Shown: piece by piece, positions 42,120 to 51,534 of the stretch
How positions within the stretch are numbered: the stretch's first letter is position 1
Layout of the letters: every line of letters starts with the position of its first letter
Assembly: GCA_032622095.1 (NCBI GenBank)
Contig: CP136067.1
Coordinates: 196,004,052 to 196,068,051 of the forward strand
Reading direction: 5' to 3'
DNA: 64,000 nucleotides
Origin: Siphonodentalium dalli
Taxonomy: Eukaryota > Mollusca > Scaphopoda > Gadilida > Siphonodentaliidae
The notes under the pieces: model-generated
Database searches by the model: none
Seen by the model: the letters and a program-made list of their open reading frames with translations, nothing else
Told to the model about the DNA's origin: nothing
Program-made: the position numbers and the translations under genes

Positions 42120-42628
42120 TGTCTATCTCTTTGTAAACATGTGCTATATAGTTACCGGGGTAAACATATTAGACATTAATCGAAGACCCCTGCATGTCCG
42201 GAAATGCTTCTATCGATTAATATTGATTATATTTCATATATTTTCTGGTCTGAAATGGGTGGTTGTTTAGCTAACGAACAATAGTGGTTACTGTTAGCAG
42301 AGACCAGAAATTTTATTGTGTAATTTTGTCACAAATAAACGTTAATTAGACTCTTTATCGCTTATAACTATGGAATAAAACAATACAAACTATAAATCTG
42401 GGACATTTGACGTTCGGAGCGTAGCTATTGGGGACACACTAATGATCTCTATATATGGTATCGTCAGAATGGTCTGTTCTAAAAATAGAACAATAAAGTG
42501 TCCCATTTTATCATCTCATTTTATAATAAAATGTTCGAAATAAAATCAATATTAATTGATAGAAGCGTTTACGGACAGGCGTCGTCCATTCATATTTATT
42601 ATTTAATACCCGCGAAACTATTTTAAAA
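42120..42628. other. No gene recognised
   Basis: AT-rich sequence; phrases such as GACATTTGACGTTCGGAG are unassigned. Confidence 0.5.
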
Positions 42629-42778
42629 TTGTTATATGAAGAGATAATCCATCTTTAATTGTTATATGAAGAGATAATCCATCTTTAATTGTTATATGAA
42701 GAGATAATCCATCTTTAATTGTTATATGAAGAGATAATCCATCTTTAATTGTTATATGAAGAGATAATCCATCTTTAA
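42629..42778. repeat. Tandem repeat, 30-bp unit, five identical copies
   Basis: Five perfect copies of a 30-bp unit containing TTGTTATATGAAGAGATAAT and CCATCTTTAA. Perfect identity points to very recent expansion. Confidence 0.95.
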
Positions 42779-43278
42779 AGAGTTTAATTATAAAGTTAAA
42801 AGCTAGGCAACTTTTTATAGTCCGTGGGCCAAATCTCAGAAAGTCTTTAGTTTAGAAGTTGGCTGCATCCTCCCTCCATTTATAAATCAAATAAAAGGTC
42901 ATTATTATCCATCCCTTAACTAACACAATTTCCGATTGGGCAAAAGCCGCCACGTGATAGTCCTGGAAAAAGTCATATTGGACTCCCGACTGACCAAACT
43001 TTTTTAATTGGGACTCCGTGACGTCACGAATTAACTCTATTGCGAAATGAATCGGTGAAATTGTGATGCGCGTGCAACACTGATGGATTTTAGCAGACGT
43101 TTCACTTCCGCATTGAGTTTTTTTCTCACTTCCGTGTTTACTTTTCCAAATCATGCTTTCTGATGATCAATATACATGTACAGGCTTTTATATTACGACA
43201 AATACCAAAAATAACCACAAAAGTTTTATTCCCAGAACAAAAATTGGATAAACATACAGATGGACAATAAAAATGTCA

Positions 43279-43439
43279 TTATACAATGTTGTGTACAGTA
43301 TGAGTTTTTCTTGTACTCGTCCAGGTTGAGGTGAAAAGTCATATTGGACGAGACACTGGCGTGTCTCGTCCAATATGACTTTTCACCACAACCTGGACTC
43401 GTACAAGAAAAACACATACTGTGCACAACATTGTATAAT
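43279..43439. repeat. 161-bp palindrome
   Basis: About 75-bp arms (ATACAATGTTGTG, GTACAAGAAAAA / complement, AAAGTCATATTGGACGAGAC) around the centre CACTGGCGTG, with a few mismatches. Short frames on the minus strand that read CTSPGCGEKSYWTRH across one arm are repeated in inverse on the other. Confidence 0.8.
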
Positions 43440-43796
43440 AACTTTATATTATTATATGACGCAGCTCCTACCCCTAAAATAAAAATTTCATCGAGTACGA
43501 GTGTCAGCGTATAAAAAAAATGACTGCGGTTTATTATAAAGTTAACAAGACAAATCATCGTTTATATTAATTATAGATCACCATAAAACAAAATGAGATA
43601 CAAAACTGGACCAATGTATAAGCTAGTTCGAAAATATTGCGATACATATTTTGAAATTGCAAAAAATTAATTGGATTTAAAAATCATTTTTATTAATTTC
43701 TCAAAATTTTACAAAATTGTGATTAAATTTTGATAGGGGTATGGAAAAATCACACGAGGATACTGGTCCAGAATTTGTAAATTCATAAAACCTCAC

Positions 43797-44666
43797 ATGA
43801 TCTTTTTGTCAACTATTTCATATTTTTCAATTTTTATTTTTATTTTTGTACAAAGCCGATTATATATATATTTATTTCAACTGGTCACATATGGCTACCA
43901 AAGGCCGATGAGTGAGACTCACATTTTACACGGAAGTATTCTCTTATATTGTGGCGCATTTTTAAAGATGGCGTCCAAAACGGCCACCAACATCGAAGAT
44001 TTTCAAACTTACCGACACAAATTTAACTGGGTTCATCATATGGGGATAGGGGAATTGTTCATTAAGAAATGCATTCACTGGTGCTCCTCAACAAACTAAA
44101 GAAATCTAATATCTTGTCTCAACTCATGTATTGTGATGAGTAATTGATTGACGAATATGCCCAATAATTCTGCTCATCCTCAGGATAGCCAGTTAAGACA
44201 AATTGGCACTACTTCTGTTCTTCCATGCACATATGGTCACATTTCATACAACAGTACATCCTGACATGTCGGCGGCCATATAACAACAATTGGCACGAAT
44301 CATTGTAGCCAATTGCAAATCGCAGTAGTCCCATAACTGCATTTGGATAGGGATGAAGTGCGCTGTTTATGTGTAGGACTTCCGGGCCCATCACGCAGCG
44401 ACCACCGATGGCCGTCATGGAAACCAATCTCATTTAAGCCCATGTACCCATATATCGCATGCACGGTAACTATGCTTTATATACCGATACTTCTGTTGTG
44501 TGTTCATTTTAACCAGACCTATTTTCAACCTTGATGGAGACAAGCAGAACTCACACGGCTTGATTATATATTAGCGTTGGGGGACGGACCGGGCCACCCG
44601 GGGCAATCCGATACAATGCATGTCCAAAGGGTCAGTACTTCAGGATTTTTAGGAAAATGTTTTACT
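43797..44666. other. No gene recognised
   Basis: A plus frame to 44099 includes MASKTATNIEDFQTYRHKFN with a good AAGATGGCG start context, which could be the beginning of the element's protein, but it closes after about 44 codons. Nothing else is recognised to 44666. Confidence 0.3.
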
Positions 44667-45087
44667 CTATTTAGCTGTTATGTTTCTGCCCAGCGTGTGG
44701 GTATATATTCTTGGTAAACTGAAATCATTTGAATTTGTTAACAATACGAAGATTATAATAGTAGCATGATGTTGATCTATGCTATGAACCCGACGGGCAT
44801 GAAAGGAACAATAAGAGTGGACTGGCCGATTATGATTGCGTCCGAATCTTGCTTCATCGTCGGTTATAGATTCGTTATTATGCATGTTCCTCTGGGTGCT
44901 GACTATTCCCGCTCTGCGTCCAGGGGATAACATTAATTGCATGACACTCAAACGGGCATATGTGTAAGGGGACATACTTTAAGGACACCTCGTGTCACTA
45001 TGCCTAGTGTTGTTATCATATAACCATAAACATGTATCTCGTGCACTAAAGATAGGGCTATGGTTATATATGCCACACAACGTAGGG

Positions 45088-45318
45088 CTATATATGGAGC
45101 CCAAATTGCATAGGGCTATATGGACATGGCATTCCAGAATGGGTGTGAGTTATTATGCCAAGTAATTGCCTGATAGTTTGCTCGAAAAACGTGTTGCTTA
45201 AGAAGTCTGCATTTGGTGTCGGCTTGACACATAAAGCACATACAAATTTTTTGCAGGATGTAAGTAGGTCATCATCGACATTAGTAGATTGTTGAAGTTG
45301 TTGCATAGTATGATACAT
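45088..45318 (-). pseudogene. Decayed fragment of a transposon-type protein (KKFVCALC segment)
   Basis: Minus-strand frame with LLTSCKKFVCALCVKPTPNA. It resembles the segment that follows the ..HALTGCDTTS.. motif in a large family of uncharacterised proteins amplified in invertebrate genomes, usually read as FV..LY..... The frame ends in unrelated sequence. The matching upstream part lies next door but on the other strand. Confidence 0.4.
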
Positions 45319-45652
45319 TGCACTTCTTTTTCAGAATAAGTCATTTTTCATGCAACCATGACACAGTTCCAGACAATGCCGAATATGTATCAGGTGGTGA
45401 TAACAAAGACTCATTGACAGGCTTCTATTTTTTTCGCGAATGGTCGAGTGCAGTATCTACATGCTGTTTCACAAACATGGAATTATATGTTTGCCATGGG
45501 GTCGAATGTCACGTGATACGGTCTGTGAATTGCGACGTTCGATTTGTGTAATTTCCGTGAACGACATAGCGGACAGTATTGTCCATGAGGTGTGTGAAAC
45601 CTTACCTCTAATTCACGCGTTGACAGGCTACGACATTCACAAACACCTATAA
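45318..45652 (+). pseudogene. Decayed fragment with HALTGYD motif
   Basis: Two overlapping frames, joined by a frameshift near 45545, give text ending ISVNDIADSIVHEVCETLPL then IHALTGYDIHKHL and a stop. The L..IHALTGCD motif is typical of the same amplified protein family (C replaced by Y here). With the minus-strand fragment next to it, this indicates a broken and inverted gene. Confidence 0.45.
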
Positions 45653-45659
45653 AACGAAG

Positions 45660-47340
45660 CTGTTACTTAATAGTCAAACCATAAAATGTGATGCTACTTT
45701 TGCATAAATTTGTGCAATCTATTAATGTTAACGATGGAACTATATCCTACCAAGAGTTTGCATGTGGGCTATATTATGGTGAGCCATAATGTCGTAATGT
45801 CGTCAATTCGACAAATTAACGCACACGTTCGTATGTTATATAACCGAACACTGGAACACATCTTCTACCTCCAGCAGCCACAGACTCCTTAATAAATAGC
45901 ATACCTTCGTGCGAACTATATCAGTGATTGGCACATCATACTAACTCCCCAACCTGGTGTACCATGTCCTGACAGCCATGGCTGGTCACTCGTCGCACAC
46001 ATAAGAAAATACTGTTATGTATAACGTAAGTCTCACTCATAAGCCTTTGTAGCCATGTTTTCAGTTAAAAAAAAACATATATATATAATCTTTCCATAAA
46101 AATTCAAGTAGAAATTGAAAAATATACGAAATAGTTGACAGAAAGGTGATCGTATGAGGTTTTATGAAGTTAGTAATTCTAGACCAGTGTTATCGGTAGG
46201 TTATACCATAGCCTATCAAAATATAATCACAATGTTGTAAATTTTACGGAAATTAGTAAAAACTTATAATTTTTCACAATTTTTCCCCCAAATTTTAATC
46301 TTAGATCACATTCAGACACTGTTATTTATAATTCCCTTCATCACTCTCTACACTGTTTCAGTTTATGCTTCTAAAACCAAGTTGACATGCAGCATTCTAA
46401 GTGTAAACTACATAAATCGTTGTTCTGCAAAAGTTATATTTTAGGTGGTGGAGTTAAGTTTACGCTCATATCACATTTTCACAACAATACTCTTGGCATT
46501 CCATTATTAAAATTATTTTGATATGTCATTGAGGCAAGTTTTGATCCATGTTGCGGATCAATGGCCCATGTGGTTCACAAGTTATAGCCTTTATATGTGA
46601 CAATGTTTTTCAAATCCAAGTAATTTTTCGCTATTTCAAAATATTTATCGTAATTTTTTCTAACTAGATCATAAACTGGTACAGTTTTGTATCTCGTGTC
46701 TTTTTATGATCATTTCTTATTAATATAAACGATATATTGTGTAGTTTATAACTGCAATATTTTGTTTATACTCGGACAATTGTACTCGAAAAAATTTTCA
46801 TTTTATTTTAAGGGTAAGAGTTGTCTTCCCTGAAAAACGACACTTTCTGAAACGGGCAACAATCAAAATCTGATGCGCCATATGATGACCTTTGATTTGA
46901 TATATAGAAACCTTTGTTGGAGGGGGTGCAGCCAACTCGAGAACTATCTTGTTTGGCCCACGGACTACCTAATTTACTGGAATTGTTTTGTAAATTCCGC
47001 TATAGACTGGGAATTCGTTGTGGATCATCTTTATATCTATCGGTCGTTTGCTGAACTAATGATGTGAACATTTCCCACAAAATAAACATAAATCTGTGTG
47101 CACTTGTGTTATATGTTCGCCACAAAATAAACAGAAATATGTGTACACTTGTGTTATATGTTCGTCTGTCTGTCGTCTGAGACTCGTCTCCTCATATTTC
47201 ACATACCATGATCAAATAGATCACTCCAAGTGAATACTAAACCGTTCCAGTGTATATTTTTATGACCGAAGAGATAATCAATTCAGTGTATAAAGAATAA
47301 GTTAAACATAAAGATCAAAGTTGTCAAATTGTTCAACGTA
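45660..47340. other. Right part of the 4.1-kb element and flank, no gene recognised
   Basis: 46000-46700 is largely the inverted counterpart of 43600-43960. A frame at 46873-47067 covers the element's end. Beyond 46968 the sequence AATAAACA.AAAT.TGTG.ACACTT is duplicated at about 47085-47165. Confidence 0.45.
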
Positions 47341-47595
47341 TTACCTATACAGCTCCCCGGCCTGTAAATGTATTAACCCATCAAAGACGTTTCTTTGCAT
47401 GATGTCTGTTCGTTTGATATGAACAGCGATGCGACTGCAGTATAGACCAATCCGTTGTAGACTTTTATTTAAGAAATGAACGGCGGTTAGAATGTGGTCA
47501 TGGGATTTTGACCACGATAACAATTCAGCAAACTGCAGAGGTTCATGCGGAGTTTGTTGAATAATATTGGTATCGTGATCAATACCCATGATCAC
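47341..47595 (-). CDS. Open protein segment with TPHEP / KSHDH / TAVHF motifs
   Basis: 84-codon uninterrupted frame reading IIQQTPHEPLQFAELLSWSK then SHDHILTAVHFLNKSLQRIG and YCSRIAVHIKRTD. A second, decayed copy of the same segment is on the plus strand at 56420-56600, with QQTPHEP, FADFLSRSKSHDHIKTAVHF in the same order. Conservation between two copies shows this was protein-coding in a repeated gene family. I cannot name it. No start, splice site or full-length frame is evident, so it is probably a transposon remnant. Confidence 0.4.
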   Translation of the reverse strand: MIMGIDHDTNIIQQTPHEPLQFAELLSWSKSHDHILTAVHFLNKSLQRIGLYCSRIAVHIKRTDIMQRNVFDGLIHLQAGELYR

Positions 47596-47788
47596 GTGGA
47601 ATCCGTCGTGTATTACTTATATTTATATACTTAAATTCATTATGAATTAGGATTATGCGTATATATATATTTAAAGGTATGTGGCACGGGCTCAGTGGAA
47701 TAAATCACTTCTTTCTTTCACTGTCCTTCAAGTTGGTGAACATTAAATGTGAGTCACCCCTGCCTGCTTGCCTTGAGGGATGATTTAA

Positions 47789-48179
47789 CCCTTTACCCAA
47801 CAGAAGGGCCCTGTGCCAATGCATTCTCTTATATATGCGAGTCGACCATAGGTCGCCTCGCATATATAAGAGAATGCATTGGCTTAACACATTAAAAATT
47901 ATAAAATTGTTAAAGAATGTAAGAAAAAATGGTAAAAAGTGTTAAAAAAAGATTTTTTTTAGGCCAATGCATTCTCTTATATATGCGAGGCGACCTATGG
48001 TCGACTCGCATATATAAGAGAATGCATTGGCACAGGGCTAACTGTAACTATCACAATGTGGTCAAGGAGCCGGTTCCAATGATATCCATATGTGTATGGT
48101 TCTATTGAGACAGACCGAAGATATTTTAGGCTGTTGAAGCTTTATTTGGCCGGTTTTGGCCGGTTTGTTGGGTAAAGGG
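47789..48179. mobile_element. piggyBac-like MITE, copy 3
   Basis: 391 bp with intact TTAA on both sides (47785-47788 and 48180-48183) and ends CCCTTTACCCAAC / GTTGGGTAAAGGG. Same orientation as copy 2 and differs from it at only a few positions. Confidence 0.95.
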
Positions 48180-48183
48180 TTAA

Positions 48184-48785
48184 ATGATACGCTATATATA
48201 CGAAGCGCCACCGGATGTGTTACATATAGGATTACACCACCCCGCGTGGTAACCGTCCGGGTGATAGCAAAGGAGCGGGTCACAGCAGATGAGCAAAACT
48301 ATGTGTATTTTCACATCCGAATAGGTAAACGACATAAATAATGGAGGAATTATTAACATCCAACAATTTGTTTCACTCGGTACACGGATCGTCCATTGTA
48401 ATATTTCAAACGTCAGTGCAACACTGGTATACTCATATTCAAATGGCATTATTTTTTGCAACATCGAACGCCATTGTTCACATATTTTGTGTGATTCTGT
48501 AGTCCATAATAAACAATGAGCGTTATATTCGGGCATGGTTCATGCATTTATCTGGTATCAAGTTTCAGTAGATCATTTCCTCTCATCTAAATTCCGTGAT
48601 ACCAAAAATGCGACATTACTTTCTCAATTTGGGAGCGGCTGATAGCAACTGTCATATTCGATGGGACTGGATGCTAGCATGTATGTTATCTCCATTCGTT
48701 GCCAATAAATCAGAACAAGGCTAAAGTGTTAAAAGAGAAATATGTCCCGCAAAAGTGAGATACTGTTTTTGACCGCAAGATAAGC
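48184..48785. other. No gene recognised
   Basis: Unassigned sequence; a 114-codon minus frame (48192-48536) shows no domain. Confidence 0.5.
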
Positions 48786-48826
48786 AATTACTATGGGGCG
48801 CCGTTCCTCTATTTATCCCCTATTTA

Positions 48827-49325
48827 GAGATATCTCCAATTCATTTGGAGATATCTCCAATTCATTTGGAGATATCTCCAATTCATTAAGAGATATCTCC
48901 AATTGTTATGGAGATATCTCCAATTGCCAAGGAGATATCTCTTAATTCGCGAGGAGATATCTCTAAATCACAAGCAGATATCTCTTAATTCACGAGGAGA
49001 TATCTCTTAGCCACGAGGAGATATCTCCTAGGCTGCTGAATTAAGAGATATCTCCTCGATCACTAAGAGATATCTCCAAATGACTAAGAGATATCTCCTC
49101 GCGAATTAAGAGATATCTCCAATTGCCAAGGAGATATCTCTTAATTCGCGAGGAGATATATCTTAGTGGCATGATTTAGAGATATCTCTTAATTCGCGAG
49201 GAGATATCTCTAAATCGCTAGGAGATATCTCTTAATTCACGAGGAGATATCTCTTAGCCACGAGGAGATATCTCTTAGTAGTGCTGAATTGGAGATATCT
49301 CTTCGTGACCGAGGAGATATCTCTT
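48827..49325. repeat. Left subterminal palindrome array
   Basis: About 23 AGATATCTC sites (one is AGATATATC). Linkers come in a few types (CAATTCATTTGG, TTAATTCGCGAG, TAAATCAC, CTTAGCCACGAG) used in both orientations, so the array is mirror-like as well as tandem. Confidence 0.9.
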
Positions 49326-49329
49326 ATTC

Positions 49330-50261
49330 AGTTTTGGGTCAGAGAACATTATGAATTTCTCCCCCAGCAAGTGTTTTTTTTTGCCAGCCATTGTGAATAT
49401 TTTATGGGTTCATTTCGTTATGGCAGAAGGGCGAGCACACACGATATATTTGTGCATGTGCAACAGAACCTATTAAATGGACAGAGTATAATGATTTGGA
49501 CTGTAGCAGAGTATATATTTTATTTACTGCTTGGATTTGGGGAGAATATCATTATTCCGTCTATATAAGGCGGCCGGATGCTGTGTTCGTAGTATCATCG
49601 TTGGGCTCCACTGTCAATTTGGCTTCCCATATGCATGCAGGTGTTTGATGATCCAAATCAATTATATCATATTGTCAAATCACTTTTTCACCAGATCCAT
49701 GATTATATAACGAAAGCATTATATTTATGGCAATGTTGCCTTACAGCTTTGCCATCAACACCAGTTCTCAGTCACAAAATCCATGTTTATTCTTCACAAA
49801 TCAGTAGTGCATCGACGGCATCTTTGGTCCCTGAATTATTCTCCACGTACGGTAATTGACATAGCTAACATAACCAAGGGACATCTGGCGACATGAGAGT
49901 TTCTGTGGCATCACGTTCCTTACAGAGCCTGTATACACGTTCTCGTATTTTTTGCATGCACCTGTACATTGTACCTATATATATAGTACTATATCACTTG
50001 ACACTATAGTAAAACTGTTCGAATTTTGTGAATCCAGTCGTATTTTTCGATTTGATAACACATCATTTGACAGTCATTTTCATTCTGTCTGACGTCTATA
50101 CAAATATGTCACAATGTGACAGGAATTGGGTCCGGGAACTCCTTAGTGGGGCTAAGGACACGCACAAAATACTTGATGCTGCATATATATGTCCAATTTT
50201 AACGGTATCCACAGTTAATTTCTCGTTTCAGCAACAACTAATTAATCCATAAATACATGTT
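49330..50261. other. Core of the THAP element, broken frames
   Basis: Plus-strand frames at 49281-49568, 49635-49859 and 50028-50252 show no family motif, and the first begins inside the array. If a transposase body was encoded on the minus strand, downstream of the THAP exon, it is decayed beyond recognition. Confidence 0.4.
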
Positions 50262-50561
50262 TTATCTGTTTGATTTTAGCGTAGGAAAGGGCGTAAAAGT
50301 TACATTTTCCAAGTGATTTTCTCCACATTTCTTACTGTCATTGTTGCATAAGCCATACCAACAATTGCGGTGGCCCCTTTTTTTCAAAGTTATTATAAGA
50401 CCCACCATCACTGTTTTATGGGATGACATGTTTACATTGCGCAAGGAAGGGCAACGTATTGTAATACCCGGAGAATGTCCGACCCTCTGTTTATAAACAA
50501 CGCCACGTGCTCTCGCTGTTCTATAAATAGCATCATTGAGTGCTATTGAGGGATCCTTCAT
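50262..50561 (-). pseudogene. THAP zinc-finger N-terminal segment
   Basis: 99-codon frame; residues 64-99 read GHRNCWYGLCNNDSKKC then GENHLENVTFTPFPTLKS. C-x4-C at the start and the ..F.PFP. motif fit the first half of a THAP DNA-binding domain (C2CH zinc finger), especially the NC.YG.CN.DSR type common in invertebrate transposon-derived proteins. The second zinc pair (C..H) and the W are not in this frame, so an intron or decay follows. THAP domains bind DNA and are used by P-element transposases to contact subterminal sites. Confidence 0.6.
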
Positions 50562-50584
50562 TTTAAGCCTGTTCCAGTCAACAC

Positions 50585-51010
50585 TGCCGAATTGGAGATA
50601 TCTCTTAGCGGCCGAGGAGATATCTCTTAATTCAGCAGTACTAAGAGATATCTCCTCGTGGCTAAGAGATATCTGCTCGCGAATTAAGAGATATCTCTAA
50701 ATCACTAAGAGATATCTCCTCGCGAATTAAGAGATATCTCTAAATCATGCTACTAAGAGATATCTCCTCGCAAATTAAGAGATATCTGCTAATGAATTGG
50801 AGATATCTCTTAATTCGCGAGGAGATATCTCTTAGTGATTTAGAGATATCTCTTAATTCGCGAGGAGATATCTCCTCGATCATGTCGATTAAGAGATATC
50901 TCTAAATTGCTAGCAGATATCTCTTAATTCGCGAGGAGATATCTCTAAATCGCTAGGAGATATCTCTTAATTCACTAGGAGATATCTCTTAGCCACGAGG
51001 AGATATCTGC
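50585..51010. repeat. Right subterminal palindrome array
   Basis: About 19 AGATATCTC sites, three of them AGATATCTG. The same linkers as on the left are used, mostly in mirrored order. Confidence 0.9.
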
Positions 51011-51050
51011 AAATAGGGGATAAATAGAGGAACGACGCCCCATAAATTAC

Positions 51051-51534
51051 TGAGTGACCAGCCCCCTCCATATATATGCGCCGATACATAATTGTAAGCA
51101 AACTATGCCCGGGTGTGTAACACATGTCATAGCATGTGCTTCAATATGTGTGTCGATTATATAGAGAATGTATATGGTATAGACAACTATATACACGCAC
51201 CACAGTTCATCTGACACTTAGTAAATGGCCATATATGCCTCATGCAGGTCCTCTCCTCCCGAGACTCCGCGAATAATACATGGGCACACGCATGCAGGAC
51301 GGACCAATTACACTGTCTGCACGATAATTCAAATCCACGAGGGACTCATAACTGGCTAATGTTACTGCAATATCTAGAAAAGGAGCGAAAGTGATCCGGG
51401 TAACTACCGCCCGATCAGTCTTACGTGAGTGTTGTATACAATCTTGGAACCATTTATTTGAGATACTAATGTTCAAATCATGGAAGATAACAAGTTAACG
51501 GTACATAATATAAGCCATCTATTTGTTCCAACGT
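51051..51534. other. No gene recognised
   Basis: Unassigned; frames here are short and without motifs. Confidence 0.5.

Larger units (their letters stand above)
42820..46965. mobile_element. 4.1-kb transposon-like element with long inverted ends
   Basis: Terminal sequence GTCCGTGGGCCAAA and further matches (GTTGGCTGCA, TCAAAT.AAAGGTCAT) are inverted at the two ends, with TA next to each. A second set of inverted, diverged segments lies at about 43660-43930 and 46025-46260 (TGAGTGAGACT; CATAAAACCTCA.A; CAACTATTTC; GATTATATTTTGATAGG-like). The interior holds protein fragments (45088-45652). TA flanks are too short to prove a TSD. The internal inverted segments suggest a composite or rearranged element. 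Confidence 0.55.
48792..51044 (-). mobile_element. THAP-domain transposon with AGATATCTC arrays at both ends
   Basis: 2.25-kb element flanked by AATTAC (48786-48791 and 51045-51050). The ends TATGGGGCG.CGTTCCTCTA then TTTATCCCC are inverted. Inside the left end about 23 copies, and inside the right end about 19 copies, of the palindromic AGATATCTC (usually GAGATATCTC or AAGAGATATCTC) are spaced by 8-19 bp linkers such as TTAATTCGCGAG and TAAATCGC(T/A). The centre (49330-50580) carries a minus-strand THAP segment and otherwise broken frames. A 6-bp TSD does not fit hAT, P or Tc1 and leaves the superfamily open. Confidence 0.8.
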
